49,014 nucleotides of DNA, from assembly GCA_000961585.1 (NCBI GenBank), contig LADN01000058.1, forward strand, positions 1 to 49,014, written 5' to 3'. A program made the translations under genes and the position numbers. Positions 1-6,959 of this stretch are shown here, one piece after another. Every line of letters starts with the position of its first letter. Positions within the stretch are counted from its first letter, which is position 1. Under the pieces are notes generated by a model. It did not search any database, had not been told where the DNA came from, and saw nothing but the letters and a program-made list of their open reading frames with translations. This DNA is from Peptococcaceae bacterium BRH_c4a (lineage in GTDB: Bacteria; Bacillota; Desulfotomaculia; Desulfotomaculales; Desulfocucumaceae).

Positions 1-397
1 AAAAGCGACCCTCAAGCGACCCCACAGCGACATGCAGTGAGGGGGAGTGATTTAAGTCCGTGCGGAATGTACCGGAGGCTGCTACTGTCTCTTAACGACC
101 GAGCCTACGGAATGCCGAGCCGGCTGCAGGACGCAGCCGGAAGCCGGAATCGACGCAAGGACGCGGCGTTGGAGGCGGTCGGCATTCCGTTGGCGACCGA
201 GTTTAGAGACAGTTGCAGCAGGAGGTAATGCAGGCCGGACTTAAATCGCTCCGCCTACCCATTAGCGACAATGCAGCGACCCTCAAGTGACCCAGGAGCG
301 ACCCCGGAAAAACTCTGGGCTTGCATAAAAATGCTTTGGTGCTTCAGTGCTTCAGTACTTCAGCGCTTTAATGCTTTAATGTGTCACATACTTTCCT
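1..397 (+). repeat. Structured intergenic repeat, copy 1 (left end cut by window)
   Basis: Left flank with GCGAC-rich sequence, then a folded core at 45-251, then a right flank ending in CTTTAATGCTTTAATG-type sequence. Pairing read directly: outer stem 45-59 with 237-251; second stem 78-82 with 215-219 and 84-92 with 205-213; third stem 107-118 with 179-190 (12 pairs); apical hairpin 120-127 with 133-140, loop aggac; another hairpin 151-156 with 166-171. The core is bracketed by imperfect 19-base direct repeats at 4-22 and 275-293 (agcgaccctcaagYgaccc). Other copies with the core lie at 18.4, 34.6 and 42.8 kb. A 63-codon frame crosses the core, but its frame is lost in the 18.4 kb copy while the helices stay paired, so I do not call it a gene. 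Function unknown. Confidence 0.85.
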
Positions 398-403
398 AAG
401 CGG

Positions 404-445
404 TAAAAAAACAGGCCGGGTTTTTTAATAAACCCGGCCTGTTAA
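404..445 (-). terminator. Intrinsic terminator of the spo0B-obgE-proB operon
   Basis: A GC-rich stem (aacaggccgggtt pairing with aacccggcctgtt) with a T/A-rich loop is followed, on the minus strand, by a run of seven Ts. It lies about 50 bases beyond the proB stop. Confidence 0.85.
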
Positions 446-493
446 CTGTTATTTTTCACGAATGGACCTGACCGTCACCATATATTATATTAT

Positions 494-1618
494 TCACAAT
501 TTGGCAACCAGGTTGTTTCTGTGTATAACTTCTGTGTAGTCCTGATGTCCCAGTATCTTTTTAATCTCACGGGAATGTCTTCCCATTATTTTCTCAATAT
601 CCCGGGCTGCATAATTCACAATGCCCCGGGCTATTTCCCTGCTCTGGGGATCCATAACCGATACTGTGTTGCCCAGATCAAAACTTCCCTCCACTTTAGT
701 GATTCCAGAGGAAAGAAGGCTTTTTCCGCTGTCCAGTATAGCCCTGGCGGCTCCATCGTCTACAAATATTTTACCCTGTATGGAGGAACTGTAGGCTATC
801 CACCTTTTCTTGTTGTCCAGCTTCTCCAGTGGCCAGAAGGCCGTTCCAATCTCCTCGCCGGCCATTATTCTGCGCACCACATCCTTCCGGGAAGCGTTGC
901 CCAGAACCATCACAGCCCCGGAGTGCATGGCAATCTTTGCCGCCTGAAGCTTAGTCATCATGCCGCCGGTGCCAACACTGCTGCCCGACCCTCCGGCAGC
1001 CCTCTCCATTTCCCCGGTAATCTCCCTTACCTCGGGAATAAGCCCGGCCCCGTTCATTAATCTTGGGTCTCCGGAGTACAGCCCGTCCACGTCGGAAAGC
1101 AGCACAAGCACATCAGCATCCACCAACCCCCCCACCAGGGCGGCCAGGGTATCATTATCACCCAGTTTTATTTCATCAACGGCCACAGTATCGTTTTCAT
1201 TTATAATTGGTATAACCCTTAGGCTCATCAGTGAATACAGTGTGTTTCGGGCGTTAAGAAACCTCTTGCGGTCAGAAAAGTCCTCTTTGGTCAGTAGAAT
1301 CTGCCCCACGGTTACTCCATACTCAGCAAATAATTTTTCATATATATGCATGAGCATTCCCTGCCCCACTGCCGCAGCAGCCTGTCTCTCCGGTATATTC
1401 TTGGGGCGCCGGGTAAAGCCCAGCCGGTTAAAACCAACCCCCTGCGCGCCTGAAGTAACCAGTATGACATCCAGTCCCCGGTTATTGAGATCGGAGAGCT
1501 CTCTGGCCAGAGATTCCATCATAGAAATATTGGGCTTGCCGCTCTGGTAGATCAGAGAACTGGATCCCACCTTTACCACAAGCCTGCCGGCGTTTGTCAA
1601 ATCTGATCTTACCCTCAT
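494..1618 (-). CDS. proB: Glutamate 5-kinase
   Basis: Phosphorylates glutamate to gamma-glutamyl phosphate, the first step of proline synthesis, in the cytosol. The 374-residue protein has the amino-acid-kinase fold, with KVGSS at residues 16-20 near the start, VTSGAQGVG, NENDTV and the LLSDVDGLY segment. A C-terminal PUA domain covers roughly residues 280-370. The length is normal for PUA-containing ProB. The ATG start has GAGG a few bases upstream. It follows obgE by about 20 bases and is the last gene of a spo0B-obgE-proB operon. The usual partner proA (glutamyl phosphate reductase) is not downstream; a terminator and a repeat element occupy that place instead. Identification is secure. 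Confidence 0.96.
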   Translation of the reverse strand: MRVRSDLTNAGRLVVKVGSSSLIYQSGKPNISMMESLARELSDLNNRGLDVILVTSGAQGVGFNRLGFTRRPKNIPERQAAAAVGQGMLMHIYEKLFAEYGVTVGQILLTKEDFSDRKRFLNARNTLYSLMSLRVIPIINENDTVAVDEIKLGDNDTLAALVGGLVDADVLVLLSDVDGLYSGDPRLMNGAGLIPEVREITGEMERAAGGSGSSVGTGGMMTKLQAAKIAMHSGAVMVLGNASRKDVVRRIMAGEEIGTAFWPLEKLDNKKRWIAYSSSIQGKIFVDDGAARAILDSGKSLLSSGITKVEGSFDLGNTVSVMDPQSREIARGIVNYAARDIEKIMGRHSREIKKILGHQDYTEVIHRNNLVAKL

Positions 1619-1638
1619 ATTAACCTCACTAAAAAGAG

Positions 1639-2907
1639 CTATTCTGAGTACTCGAAGTCAAAATTTCTTATCCTGACCAGGTCCCCATTTTTGGCCCCGG
1701 CCTTGCGAAGCGCCTTGTCAATTCCCATTAGATACATTATTCTCTGCAGCCGGCTTAGCCCCTCCTCGTTTTCCAGATCAGTCATGGCCACATGGCGCTC
1801 AATTTCCTTACCCCCCACGGTAAAGACACCTTCATGTTTTTCAATGCTAAACCTGGGTTCGGGCCTGTGTACCTCGGCTATATCCTGTTCCCTCGCTTGC
1901 GGTTCCTTTGCCGGGATGCTTTCCAGAAGCCGGGAAAGCCTGGTCACAAGCCTGTCCACACCTTCTCCGGTAAGGGCGGAAATGGGAAAGACTTCGTACC
2001 TCTCCCCCAGTTCCCTTACTAAAACCTCCAGGTTTTCCCGGGAACCGGGTGCATCCATCTTGTTGGCGGCAACCAGCATGGTTCTTTCCATTAACTCCGG
2101 TTTATACAGTTCCAGTTCACGGTTTATGGTATTAAAATCTTTAACCGGGTCACTCTGGTCCGAACCAGAAACATCCACCAGGTGTACCAATACCCGGGTC
2201 CTCTCCACATGCCTTAAAAATTCATGGCCCAGCCCGGTACCGGAATGGGCTCCCTCGATCAGACCGGGAATGTCCGCCACCACAAAACTATTGCCTTCAT
2301 CCACCCTGACCATACCCAGGTTGGGTACTACGGTGGTAAAGGGATAGTCAGCTATTTTGGGCCTGGCTGCGGATATCTTGGCAATAAGACTGGATTTGCC
2401 GGCATTGGGCAACCCCACCAGTCCCACATCGGCCAGCAGCTTCAACTCAAGGCTAATCCAGCGCTCTTCCCCGGGCTCTCCCTTTTCCGCCAGCTTTGGA
2501 GCCTTATTGATCATGGTGGCAAACCTGGTGTTCCCTCTGCCTCCCCGGCCCCCCCGGGCCACTACCAGCCTCTGCCCGCCTTCGGTAATGTCTCCAATAA
2601 ACTGCCCGGTTTCTGCGTCTCTCACCACGGTACCCACCGGAACTCTGAGAATCCGATCTTTACCTGTGTAGCCGTGCATATTTTTACCCATGCCGTGCTG
2701 GCCCCGCTCAGCCTTGTAATGCATTTGATACCTGAAGTCAACCAAGGTGCGCAGGCCTTCGTCAGCAATAAGAATAATATCTCCACCCCTGCCGCCGTCA
2801 CCACCCCAGGGGCCTCCTTCGGGAACGTATTTCTCCCGTCTAAAGGCCGCCGACCCATTCCCCCCGTCTCCACCCTTGATATAAATTTTTGCCTTGTCGT
2901 AAAACAT
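1639..2907 (-). CDS. obgE: Obg-family GTPase (GTPase CgtA/ObgE)
   Basis: Ribosome-associated GTPase that links 50S assembly, stress and sporulation. Using the start at 2907 the protein has 422 residues. A glycine-rich Obg domain covers residues 1-158 (KGGDGGNGS..., GGPWGGDGGRGGD). The G domain has the P-loop GLPNAGKS at 165-172, then DIPGLIEGA, NKMD and SALTGEG. The C-terminal OCT domain ends the protein. The frame is open to 2991, but the ATG at 2907 has GGGAG five bases upstream and gives the family's standard MFYDKAKIYIKGG opening, so I chose it. It sits between spo0B and proB in one transcription unit, the classical Firmicute spo0B-obg order. Confidence 0.97.
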   Translation of the reverse strand: MFYDKAKIYIKGGDGGNGSAAFRREKYVPEGGPWGGDGGRGGDIILIADEGLRTLVDFRYQMHYKAERGQHGMGKNMHGYTGKDRILRVPVGTVVRDAETGQFIGDITEGGQRLVVARGGRGGRGNTRFATMINKAPKLAEKGEPGEERWISLELKLLADVGLVGLPNAGKSSLIAKISAARPKIADYPFTTVVPNLGMVRVDEGNSFVVADIPGLIEGAHSGTGLGHEFLRHVERTRVLVHLVDVSGSDQSDPVKDFNTINRELELYKPELMERTMLVAANKMDAPGSRENLEVLVRELGERYEVFPISALTGEGVDRLVTRLSRLLESIPAKEPQAREQDIAEVHRPEPRFSIEKHEGVFTVGGKEIERHVAMTDLENEEGLSRLQRIMYLMGIDKALRKAGAKNGDLVRIRNFDFEYSE

Positions 2908-2941
2908 AAGATCTCCCATTTCTCTTGAAGGTATAGCTATA

Positions 2942-3529
2942 TTATGCGCGGATATTGTGCTGATCAGGCAGATTCCTGGGAAAAACAACAAATATTTCTC
3001 CTCCGCCCCCGGTAACTACCATTCCCACCTTACCCCCGTAAGGAATCAATTTGTTCCCGATCAGGGCAAGCCGGGACTGGGCGCCATCCACCTCCCTGTG
3101 GGAGGGGTCCGGAGAAAAAATCCTGAATACATATTTTTTTTCATTTTCCGCAAGAGAAATTTTCAGAGTACGGTCGGGAACACCTGGAGGAACCAGGCAT
3201 TCCAGGGATTGAGCAAATACCTCCTCCACCACCTCTGCCAGAATTTTTCCTGGCACTGCACAGGCATCAAGGTTGGTATCTATTTCATATATGACCTCCA
3301 CCTGATGCTTGCCGGCAATAAAGTGACCGACCAGCAATGACGCTGACACCTCGGGAACAAGCAGGTGACCTACCTTACTGAGCCTTTCCACTTCCAGGCT
3401 AACCTGGTTTATATACTCCCTTACCCTGTCCACCTTGTTTAACTGTATCAGCCCGGATATAACCTGCAAATGATTCAAGAAATCGTGTCTTTGCACTGAC
3501 ATGATTTCTAAAAATATTGCCGTATCCAA
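2942..3529 (-). CDS. spo0B: Spo0B-type sporulation phosphotransferase
   Basis: In the sporulation phosphorelay Spo0B passes phosphate from Spo0F to Spo0A. The 195-residue protein opens with an alpha-helical histidine box, QRHDFLNHLQVISGLIQL, whose His15 is the expected phosphorylated residue. A degenerate histidine-kinase-like C-terminal domain follows, ending in a GGKVGMVVTGGGGEIFVVFP segment rather than an intact ATP lid. The start is TTG with GAGGGGG eight bases upstream. It lies 34 bases ahead of obgE, the order known in Bacillus and many Clostridia. Upstream rplU and rpmA, normally part of this operon, are absent. Sequence similarity to Spo0B is always low, so the call rests on the H-box plus position. 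Confidence 0.85.
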   Translation of the reverse strand: MDTAIFLEIMSVQRHDFLNHLQVISGLIQLNKVDRVREYINQVSLEVERLSKVGHLLVPEVSASLLVGHFIAGKHQVEVIYEIDTNLDACAVPGKILAEVVEEVFAQSLECLVPPGVPDRTLKISLAENEKKYVFRIFSPDPSHREVDGAQSRLALIGNKLIPYGGKVGMVVTGGGGEIFVVFPRNLPDQHNIRA

Positions 3530-3606
3530 AATAAAGCCCCCTCATGTGCCATAATATGGTAGGGTTTCGACCAAAAAGACACTTTCTCCTGCAACAACTA
3601 AAATCC

Positions 3607-3717
3607 TGATTTCATTGTCAACGAAGAATTATCCACAATTCCTTTTTATCAAAAAGCGTACATGCTTTCGTAAGTCTACGGTCCTATGCCAATAATTATC
3701 AACAGGTTATCCACAGA
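3607..3717 (+). promoter_or_regulatory. DnaA-box cluster upstream of spo0B
   Basis: Two perfect TTATCCACA boxes (3629-3637 and 3707-3715) and one single-mismatch TTATCAACA (3696-3704) lie in the same orientation in the gap between the membrane-protein gene and spo0B. The family consensus is established. That DnaA binds here is inference. Confidence 0.6.
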
Positions 3718-3768
3718 GAATTTTAGTATACTTTGTTATAATCTGACATACTATTGAAGAATCCCGGT

Positions 3769-4179
3769 TTATACCCGCAGCCTCCTGTCAAGCAGGTCAT
3801 GTACCCTCTCAAACAGTAACCCTGTGACAAACCAGAGGGGCGCCATGTCCAGCCGAATCAAGCCGTCTATTTCCCATCTGGTATGCCCTGTGTAATCCCA
3901 GGGACTTACCCCGGTGACCAGCCGTATAATACCCCCTGTTGAGTATTCTATAGTCCAGATCAACAAAACCCATATAATTCCACGCAATAACCACGGCCAC
4001 CAGCGCATCCTGTCATGCAGGGGTTCCATGACGATTGCCAGACCGTAAATGGGGAACATCCAAAGGCAGGTTACAGCCACCAGCCGCAAATCTCCCCTCA
4101 AGGCCGAACCCATTCCGGTATAAGTTATTTCCAGAGCCCATCCCAGAAGCCCATATATTATAAATCTGATATATTTCAT
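3769..4179 (-). CDS. Putative ABC-transporter-type membrane protein (CmpB/PF06541-like)
   Basis: A 136-residue integral membrane protein. Four hydrophobic segments are visible: IIYGLLGWALEI near the start, LWMFPIYGLAIVMEP, a long stretch around WPWLLRGIIWVLLIWTIEY, and MAPLWFVTGLLFE near the end. The GWALE and FPIYGL patterns and the Trp/Tyr-rich loop SPWDYTG resemble the PF06541 'putative ABC-transporter type IV' family. That assignment is from memory of the family pattern and was not searched. It is monocistronic, with no ATPase neighbour, so a transport role is uncertain. The next minus-strand gene, spo0B, starts 240 bases downstream past a DnaA-box cluster. Confidence 0.6.
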   Translation of the reverse strand: MKYIRFIIYGLLGWALEITYTGMGSALRGDLRLVAVTCLWMFPIYGLAIVMEPLHDRMRWWPWLLRGIIWVLLIWTIEYSTGGIIRLVTGVSPWDYTGHTRWEIDGLIRLDMAPLWFVTGLLFERVHDLLDRRLRV

Positions 4180-4326
4180 ATCTGTATTTTGCTTTGGGAG
4201 GTTTTAAAATATTAAGGTTTAAAATTCCTTGGAAAGGATGCAAAATCCTGGTGATTCCACAATGGACTTGCCTTTTTTTTTCGCATGGTTTATTCTTAGA
4301 GTAAAAAAAGGGGAGGAGAGTTTAGG

Positions 4327-4461
4327 GTGGAAGTACAAATTCTATCAGTTCTGGGCATTGCTCTGGGTGCGGCCATTGTAGCCATGCTGGTTAGCGGCAC
4401 CGCCAAGGATATAACCCTGGCCACCACCAGGTTTGATAATATGGGTGACCAGCGCCATTAA
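4327..4461 (+). CDS. Small single-pass membrane protein, 44 residues
   Basis: A short plus-strand gene with GTG start and a strong GGGGAGGAG ribosome binding site at 4310-4318. The product begins with VEVQILSVLGIALGAAIVAMLV, a clear membrane-spanning helix, followed by a short polar tail ending in DNMGDQRH. I do not recognise the family. The strong ribosome binding site and the uninterrupted frame that stops just before a REP hairpin argue that it is real. It is transcribed convergently with speB, whose last codons lie inside that hairpin. Confidence 0.6.
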   Translation: MEVQILSVLGIALGAAIVAMLVSGTAKDITLATTRFDNMGDQRH

Positions 4462-4469
4462 AAGGAAAG

Positions 4470-4518
4470 GGGACACACCTCTCTAGTTCGACTGCCTCTG
4501 GGGGTCAGAGGAATGTCC
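4470..4518 (-). repeat. GGGGACA...TGTCCCC hairpin repeat (REP-like)
   Basis: An imperfect palindrome with outer stem GGGGACA/TGTCCCC, inner CCTCT/AGAGG, and a second small hairpin in the loop (tgcctctg with cagagg). A near-identical copy at 16.4-16.64 kb is interrupted by an insertion. On the minus strand the repeat supplies the last codons (GGG ACA TTC CTC TGA) of speB. Such GGGGAC...GTCCCC palindromes resemble REP elements mobilised by RAYT transposases, but no transposase is present in the window. Confidence 0.75.
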
Positions 4519-5377
4519 CCGATTTGTCCGAGAATAGCAGTATGGCCTCCCTTACCAGCTTGGCCGCGGTAATTGCGGTGCGTTCCGACTGGTCATAGGG
4601 AGGGCACACCTCCATCAGGTCAAAACCCACCACATTCAGGCCTGAAAGAGCTTCCAGCGCTGAAAACAACTGGTCCGGACTACATCCACAGGGCTCAGGG
4701 GTACCGGTTCCGGGAGCATAAGCAGGATCAAGCACATCGATGTCCAGGGAAATATAAACCGGCCTGCCTTTAAGATCCTGGGCGACCCTTACAATATTTT
4801 CCGTATTTAACTCGGGATAAATGTTTGTGTTGGCTCTGGCATATGCAAATTCTTCTCTGGTGCCTGATCGGATACCGAACTGAAAAATTTTGTCGCCACC
4901 TATAACTTCGGATATGCGCCGCATTACTGTGGCATGGGAAAGGCTCATGCCCAGGTACTGTTCCCTGAGGTCGGCATGGGCGTCAAAGTGAATAACCGAA
5001 AGTTCAGAATGCAGACTGGCTGCGCACTTCACCGCCGGGAGGGTAACCAGATGTTCGCCCCCCAGCATAATCAGCAGTTTTCCGTCCCGAAAAACCTTGT
5101 CCGCTGATTTGGCGATCCTTTCCAGATTTTCTTCCAGTTTTCCTGGTACAATTAATACATCCCCCAGATCGGTGTACGCAAATTCTGCAAGATCCCTGTC
5201 CAGGCTGGGGCTGTACTCTTCCAGCACCTCACTGACACTGCGTATCTGCCTGGGCCCGTTCCTTGTGCCGCTCCTGAAGCTTACCGTCTGATCCATGGGC
5301 GCTCCCAGAATAACAGCCCGGGACTTCTGGTAATCATCACTGCTGCCCATGAATCCACTGAATATTTCAGTATACAT
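4505..5377 (-). CDS. speB: Agmatinase
   Basis: Hydrolyses agmatine to putrescine and urea, using a binuclear manganese centre. The 290-residue ureohydrolase has the full set of metal motifs: GGEH at 106-109, HFDAHAD at 130-136 and LDIDVLDPA at 211-219, with the C-terminal GFDLMEVCPPYD. Length is normal for bacterial agmatinases. It is the last gene of an operon with the pyruvoyl arginine decarboxylase and speE, which makes agmatine rather than arginine or formiminoglutamate the likely substrate. The last residues (GTFL) and the stop are encoded by a REP-like hairpin, so the original C-terminus was probably altered by the repeat. Confidence 0.93.
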   Translation of the reverse strand: MYTEIFSGFMGSSDDYQKSRAVILGAPMDQTVSFRSGTRNGPRQIRSVSEVLEEYSPSLDRDLAEFAYTDLGDVLIVPGKLEENLERIAKSADKVFRDGKLLIMLGGEHLVTLPAVKCAASLHSELSVIHFDAHADLREQYLGMSLSHATVMRRISEVIGGDKIFQFGIRSGTREEFAYARANTNIYPELNTENIVRVAQDLKGRPVYISLDIDVLDPAYAPGTGTPEPCGCSPDQLFSALEALSGLNVVGFDLMEVCPPYDQSERTAITAAKLVREAILLFSDKSGTFL

Positions 5378-5440
5378 TTATACTCCCCCTTCACTGGAAT
5401 AATCCGGAGGCTGCCGTCAGCCGTCCCCTGATCATTATTG

Positions 5441-6268
5441 TCATTTTACCAGTTCTTTGACGAACTCCGGCAAAACAAAGGAGGAGCTGTGAATCTCCGG
5501 GTTGTAGTATCTGGTTTCCATCTTAGGTATGCTGTTTATGTCTACTTCCAGAGGGTCATGCTTTTTGCTGCCCATGGTGAAGGACCACAGTCCCCCGGGG
5601 TAGGTTGGTATGCTGGCCATGAAAAACCTGGCCACTGGAAAAATGGAACGGACATCCCCTATTATTCTCGGTATCAGTTCCCTGTTGTAAAAGGGCGACT
5701 CTGTCTGAGCCACGAACAGACCATTTTCAGTAAGGGCGTTGTAAACATCCCTGTAAAAATCCGCCCCAAAAAGCCCTACGGCCGGACCTACCGGATCGGT
5801 GGAATCCACAATAATCATGTCGTATGTATCGGGGTTTTCTTTGACATGCTTTATCCCGTCATCAACAATTACTTCCGCCCTGGGGTCATTTAGCCCGCAG
5901 CTTATTTCAGGAAGGAATGCCCTGGCTGATTCTACAACCTTTCCGTCGATCTCAACCAGGGTCACCTTTTCAACTGATTTATGCTTCAGTATTTCCCTGA
6001 CCGACCCTCCGTCTCCCCCACCTACAACCAGAACACGGCGGGGTTTTTCCAGGGTGTTCAAACCTACGTGGGTGATCATTTCATGATATACAAATTCATC
6101 TGCGACGGTGGTCTGAATGACACCATCCAGCAGCAACATCTTTCCGAATTGAAGTGTTTCAGCAATCATTATTTCCTGAAACCTGGTTTTTTCGCGGTAA
6201 AGCGTTTTTAGCACCCGGCATCCAATGGTGAGGTTTTCGCTCTGGTACTCGGTAACCCACAAATTCAA
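5441..6268 (-). CDS. speE: Spermidine synthase (polyamine aminopropyltransferase)
   Basis: Transfers the aminopropyl group of decarboxylated S-adenosylmethionine to putrescine, giving spermidine. The 275-residue protein has the small N-terminal beta domain followed by a Rossmann methyltransferase-like domain with [16 protein letters not shown], the LVEID strand and the active-site [12 protein letters not shown]. Length matches the bacterial family. It lies between the arginine decarboxylase (55 bases upstream) and agmatinase (about 60 bases downstream), consistent with one transcript. The enzyme supplying decarboxylated SAM (speD) is not in the window. Confidence 0.95.
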   Translation of the reverse strand: MNLWVTEYQSENLTIGCRVLKTLYREKTRFQEIMIAETLQFGKMLLLDGVIQTTVADEFVYHEMITHVGLNTLEKPRRVLVVGGGDGGSVREILKHKSVEKVTLVEIDGKVVESARAFLPEISCGLNDPRAEVIVDDGIKHVKENPDTYDMIIVDSTDPVGPAVGLFGADFYRDVYNALTENGLFVAQTESPFYNRELIPRIIGDVRSIFPVARFFMASIPTYPGGLWSFTMGSKKHDPLEVDINSIPKMETRYYNPEIHSSSFVLPEFVKELVK

Positions 6269-6323
6269 AACTCTTTTCCCCCAAACGTATCATTTTTATC
6301 AGTCATTCCGGTTCTCCGGGATC

Positions 6324-6782
6324 TTAGTACCACATAGGTACGGCCGCAAGGGCACAACCTATTTTTTGAACCCTGTGCTCGGTGGCGGCAATTTTCATTT
6401 CCACAAGTTCCATTCCGCGAGTCACAAACGCCTCTTTCAACATCCTTTCAATCTCACTGTAGGCATCATCCCTGGAACCCTCACAGGAATGCTCCATTAT
6501 TACCCCGAAGGCATCCTTTGAAAAGCCCACACCCACCGCAGCCGAAATAAGCTTCCCGGGCTCCTGGCTGATGATGTAACCGTATGCGGTGGGGACAAGG
6601 GATCCGGGCGGTATAACCAGATCATTGTCCAGATCAACCCCGGGGGGCAGGATGCTACTGACCCGGAGAAGGTTGATATTTCCTATCCGCCCCGCCAATA
6701 ACGCATTATCAAAGGCTGTTAAACTACTATTTCCCTCAGAGCTGGCAGCGGTAAGAAAAAATTTTTTTGGCGTGGGCAGCAT
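6324..6782 (-). CDS. pdaD: Pyruvoyl-dependent arginine decarboxylase
   Basis: Decarboxylates arginine to agmatine using a covalently bound pyruvoyl group made by self-cleavage. From the start at 6782 the protein has 152 residues. It carries the LLRVSSILPPG processing site; by homology cleavage occurs between Ser42 and Ser43, leaving pyruvoyl at the old Ser43. LVPTAYGYI and the C-terminal IKIAATEH-type segment (here MKIAATEH) are also typical. The frame is open to 6863, but the ATG at 6782 has AGGAGG seven bases upstream, while the ATG at 6788 is too close to it. As first gene of the operon it feeds agmatinase and spermidine synthase downstream. Confidence 0.93.
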   Translation of the reverse strand: MLPTPKKFFLTAASSEGNSSLTAFDNALLAGRIGNINLLRVSSILPPGVDLDNDLVIPPGSLVPTAYGYIISQEPGKLISAAVGVGFSKDAFGVIMEHSCEGSRDDAYSEIERMLKEAFVTRGMELVEMKIAATEHRVQKIGCALAAVPMWY

Positions 6783-6903
6783 ATTCATTCCTCCTGTGCT
6801 AAAAAACATACAGGTATAATTATATACAGAATAACATGAAAGACAACATGTTTTTACTGTCATTTCCTAAATTTTAACGATGTCTTCCACCTGTATAGTT
6901 TTG

Positions 6904-6954
6904 TCCTCCCGGAGGAAATATATGAAAGAAATTTCATTTCTTTCGGAGGAGGGG
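6904..6954 (+). promoter_or_regulatory. Possible ribosome-site sequestering leader
   Basis: A perfect 9-base-pair hairpin (6924-6932 with 6936-6944, loop ttc) ends one base before the ribosome binding site GGAGGAGGGG (6945-6954). In addition, TCCTCC at 6904-6909 is complementary to GGAGGA of that site, so it could close an outer helix over the hairpin and hide the site. This could give temperature-dependent translation of the stress protein; that is inference. Confidence 0.45.
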
Positions 6955-6959
6955 TAATA

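Noticed and set aside
37-228. 63-codon open frame repeated nearly unchanged in three copies of the repeat core
   Set aside because: No ribosome site fits its GTG; its frame is shifted in the diverged 18.4 kb copy while helices are kept by paired changes, so it is better explained as structure than protein. Some changes in the other copies are synonymous, so it is not fully excluded.
45-251. Assignment of the repeat core to HEARO/OMEGA RNA or a group II intron
   Set aside because: No IsrB/IscB or reverse-transcriptase gene is nearby, and I cannot match consensus motifs without a covariance search.
521-1550. Long plus-strand frames opposite proB, obgE, secD and others
   Set aside because: They are antisense shadows of well-identified genes and lack ribosome sites and family signatures.
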